Shown here: positions 63,832 through 64,000 of the stretch, piece after piece
Layout: each line of letters begins with the position of its first letter
How positions within the stretch are numbered: position 1 is the first letter of the stretch
Assembly (NCBI RefSeq): GCF_002008345.1
Contig: NZ_MRAE01000012.1
Span: 1-64,000, forward strand
DNA: 64,000 nt
DNA from: Clostridium tepidum
GTDB taxonomy: Bacteria; Bacillota; Clostridia; Clostridiales; Clostridiaceae
Reading direction: 5' to 3'
Translations under genes and position numbers: made by a program
The notes under the pieces: model-generated
The model's input: only the letters and a program-made list of their open reading frames with translations
The model's database searches: none
Told to the model about the DNA's origin: nothing

Positions 63832-64000
63832 TTGTCAAATAGTAAGTACAGAGACAAAGTAATAATTAGAAAAAGAATGATGTTTGTATTTGCTCTTCTA
63901 ATTTTAGCTTTTATAGGTCTAGTTATAAAGATGGGAATTATAATGATAGGCCAGTCTTCAATGTTGAAAAAAAAAGCTGTTGCTCAATGGACAAGTGAGG
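63832..64000 (+). CDS. Class B penicillin-binding protein (SpoVD/FtsI-like), 5' end only
   Basis: TTG start with TGGAGG eight bases upstream; 56 codons before the window ends. Basic start (SNSKYRDKVIIRKRMM), a transmembrane helix (FVFALLILAFIGLVIKMGII) and then KKKAVAQWTSE, the usual class B PBP N-terminus. In clostridia this place holds spoVD or pbp2-like genes; the transpeptidase domain is off the window. Confidence 0.8.
   Translation, partial: MSNSKYRDKVIIRKRMMFVFALLILAFIGLVIKMGIIMIGQSSMLKKKAVAQWTSE

Overview
The window is very A+T-rich low-GC Firmicute DNA. The gene content fits a proteolytic Clostridium of the C. botulinum group I / C. sporogenes type: tandem M4 neutral proteases, a SpoVB-like flippase pair, a NadA-NadB-NadC operon and the mraZ-rsmH-ftsL-pbp division cluster. 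The species call is inference; no 16S gene is present. No tRNA, rRNA or CRISPR array was seen.

Positions 1 to about 31.3 kb are the right-hand part of a tailed (siphovirus-like) prophage, with every gene on the + strand. The left end, any lysogeny module and any canonical integrase lie outside the window. In order it holds: a few small proteins; a 920-residue protein that looks like a single-chain double-psi-beta-barrel RNA polymerase (YonO/eukaryotic RdRp type); a Rha-family regulator with a RusA-like tail; two free-standing GIY-YIG endonucleases; TerS; a short tyrosine recombinase placed between TerS and TerL; TerL, portal, MuF-like protein, scaffold and N4-gp56-like capsid; connectors, tail tube with an Ig-like domain and two overlapping tail assembly chaperones. 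Next comes a tape measure gene interrupted by a group I intron, then distal tail, hub, duplicated baseplate proteins, fibres, a beta-helix protein, XhlA-like protein, amidase endolysin and holin.

The prophage appears to sit inside a UvrD/PcrA-like helicase gene, whose C-terminal remainder lies at 31.46-31.93 kb.

From 32 to 47.5 kb the chromosome carries a FtsA/PilM-like protein, an M20 amidohydrolase, an RluA-type pseudouridine synthase, two convergent SpoVB/MOP flippases, a dicarboxylate symporter, a zinc-ribbon ferritin-like protein and a Lon-family protease with a degenerate ATPase region. From 47.5 to 54 kb there is a tandem family of secreted M4 metalloproteases: three complete genes and one gene that stops at the end of the propeptide. 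Inverted repeats lie between these genes. From 54.5 to 57.6 kb is nadA-nadB-nadC behind a 30-bp palindrome that fits a NiaR operator. Then come an M28 peptidase, a hemolysin III-like protein and YchF. The window ends in the division cluster (mraZ, rsmH, ftsL and the start of a class B PBP), preceded by three 10-bp-spaced MraZ boxes.

The strongest unusual observations are: (1) the prophage-borne RNA polymerase-like protein, with a D-x-D-x-D signature downstream of an RNPH motif; (2) the ORF-less group I intron in the tape measure gene, whose P1 and P10 pairings fix both splice sites and restore the family consensus GIKGSQAGTAL; (3) a stand-alone protease propeptide gene; (4) a recombinase gene with 13-bp direct repeats inside the packaging module.
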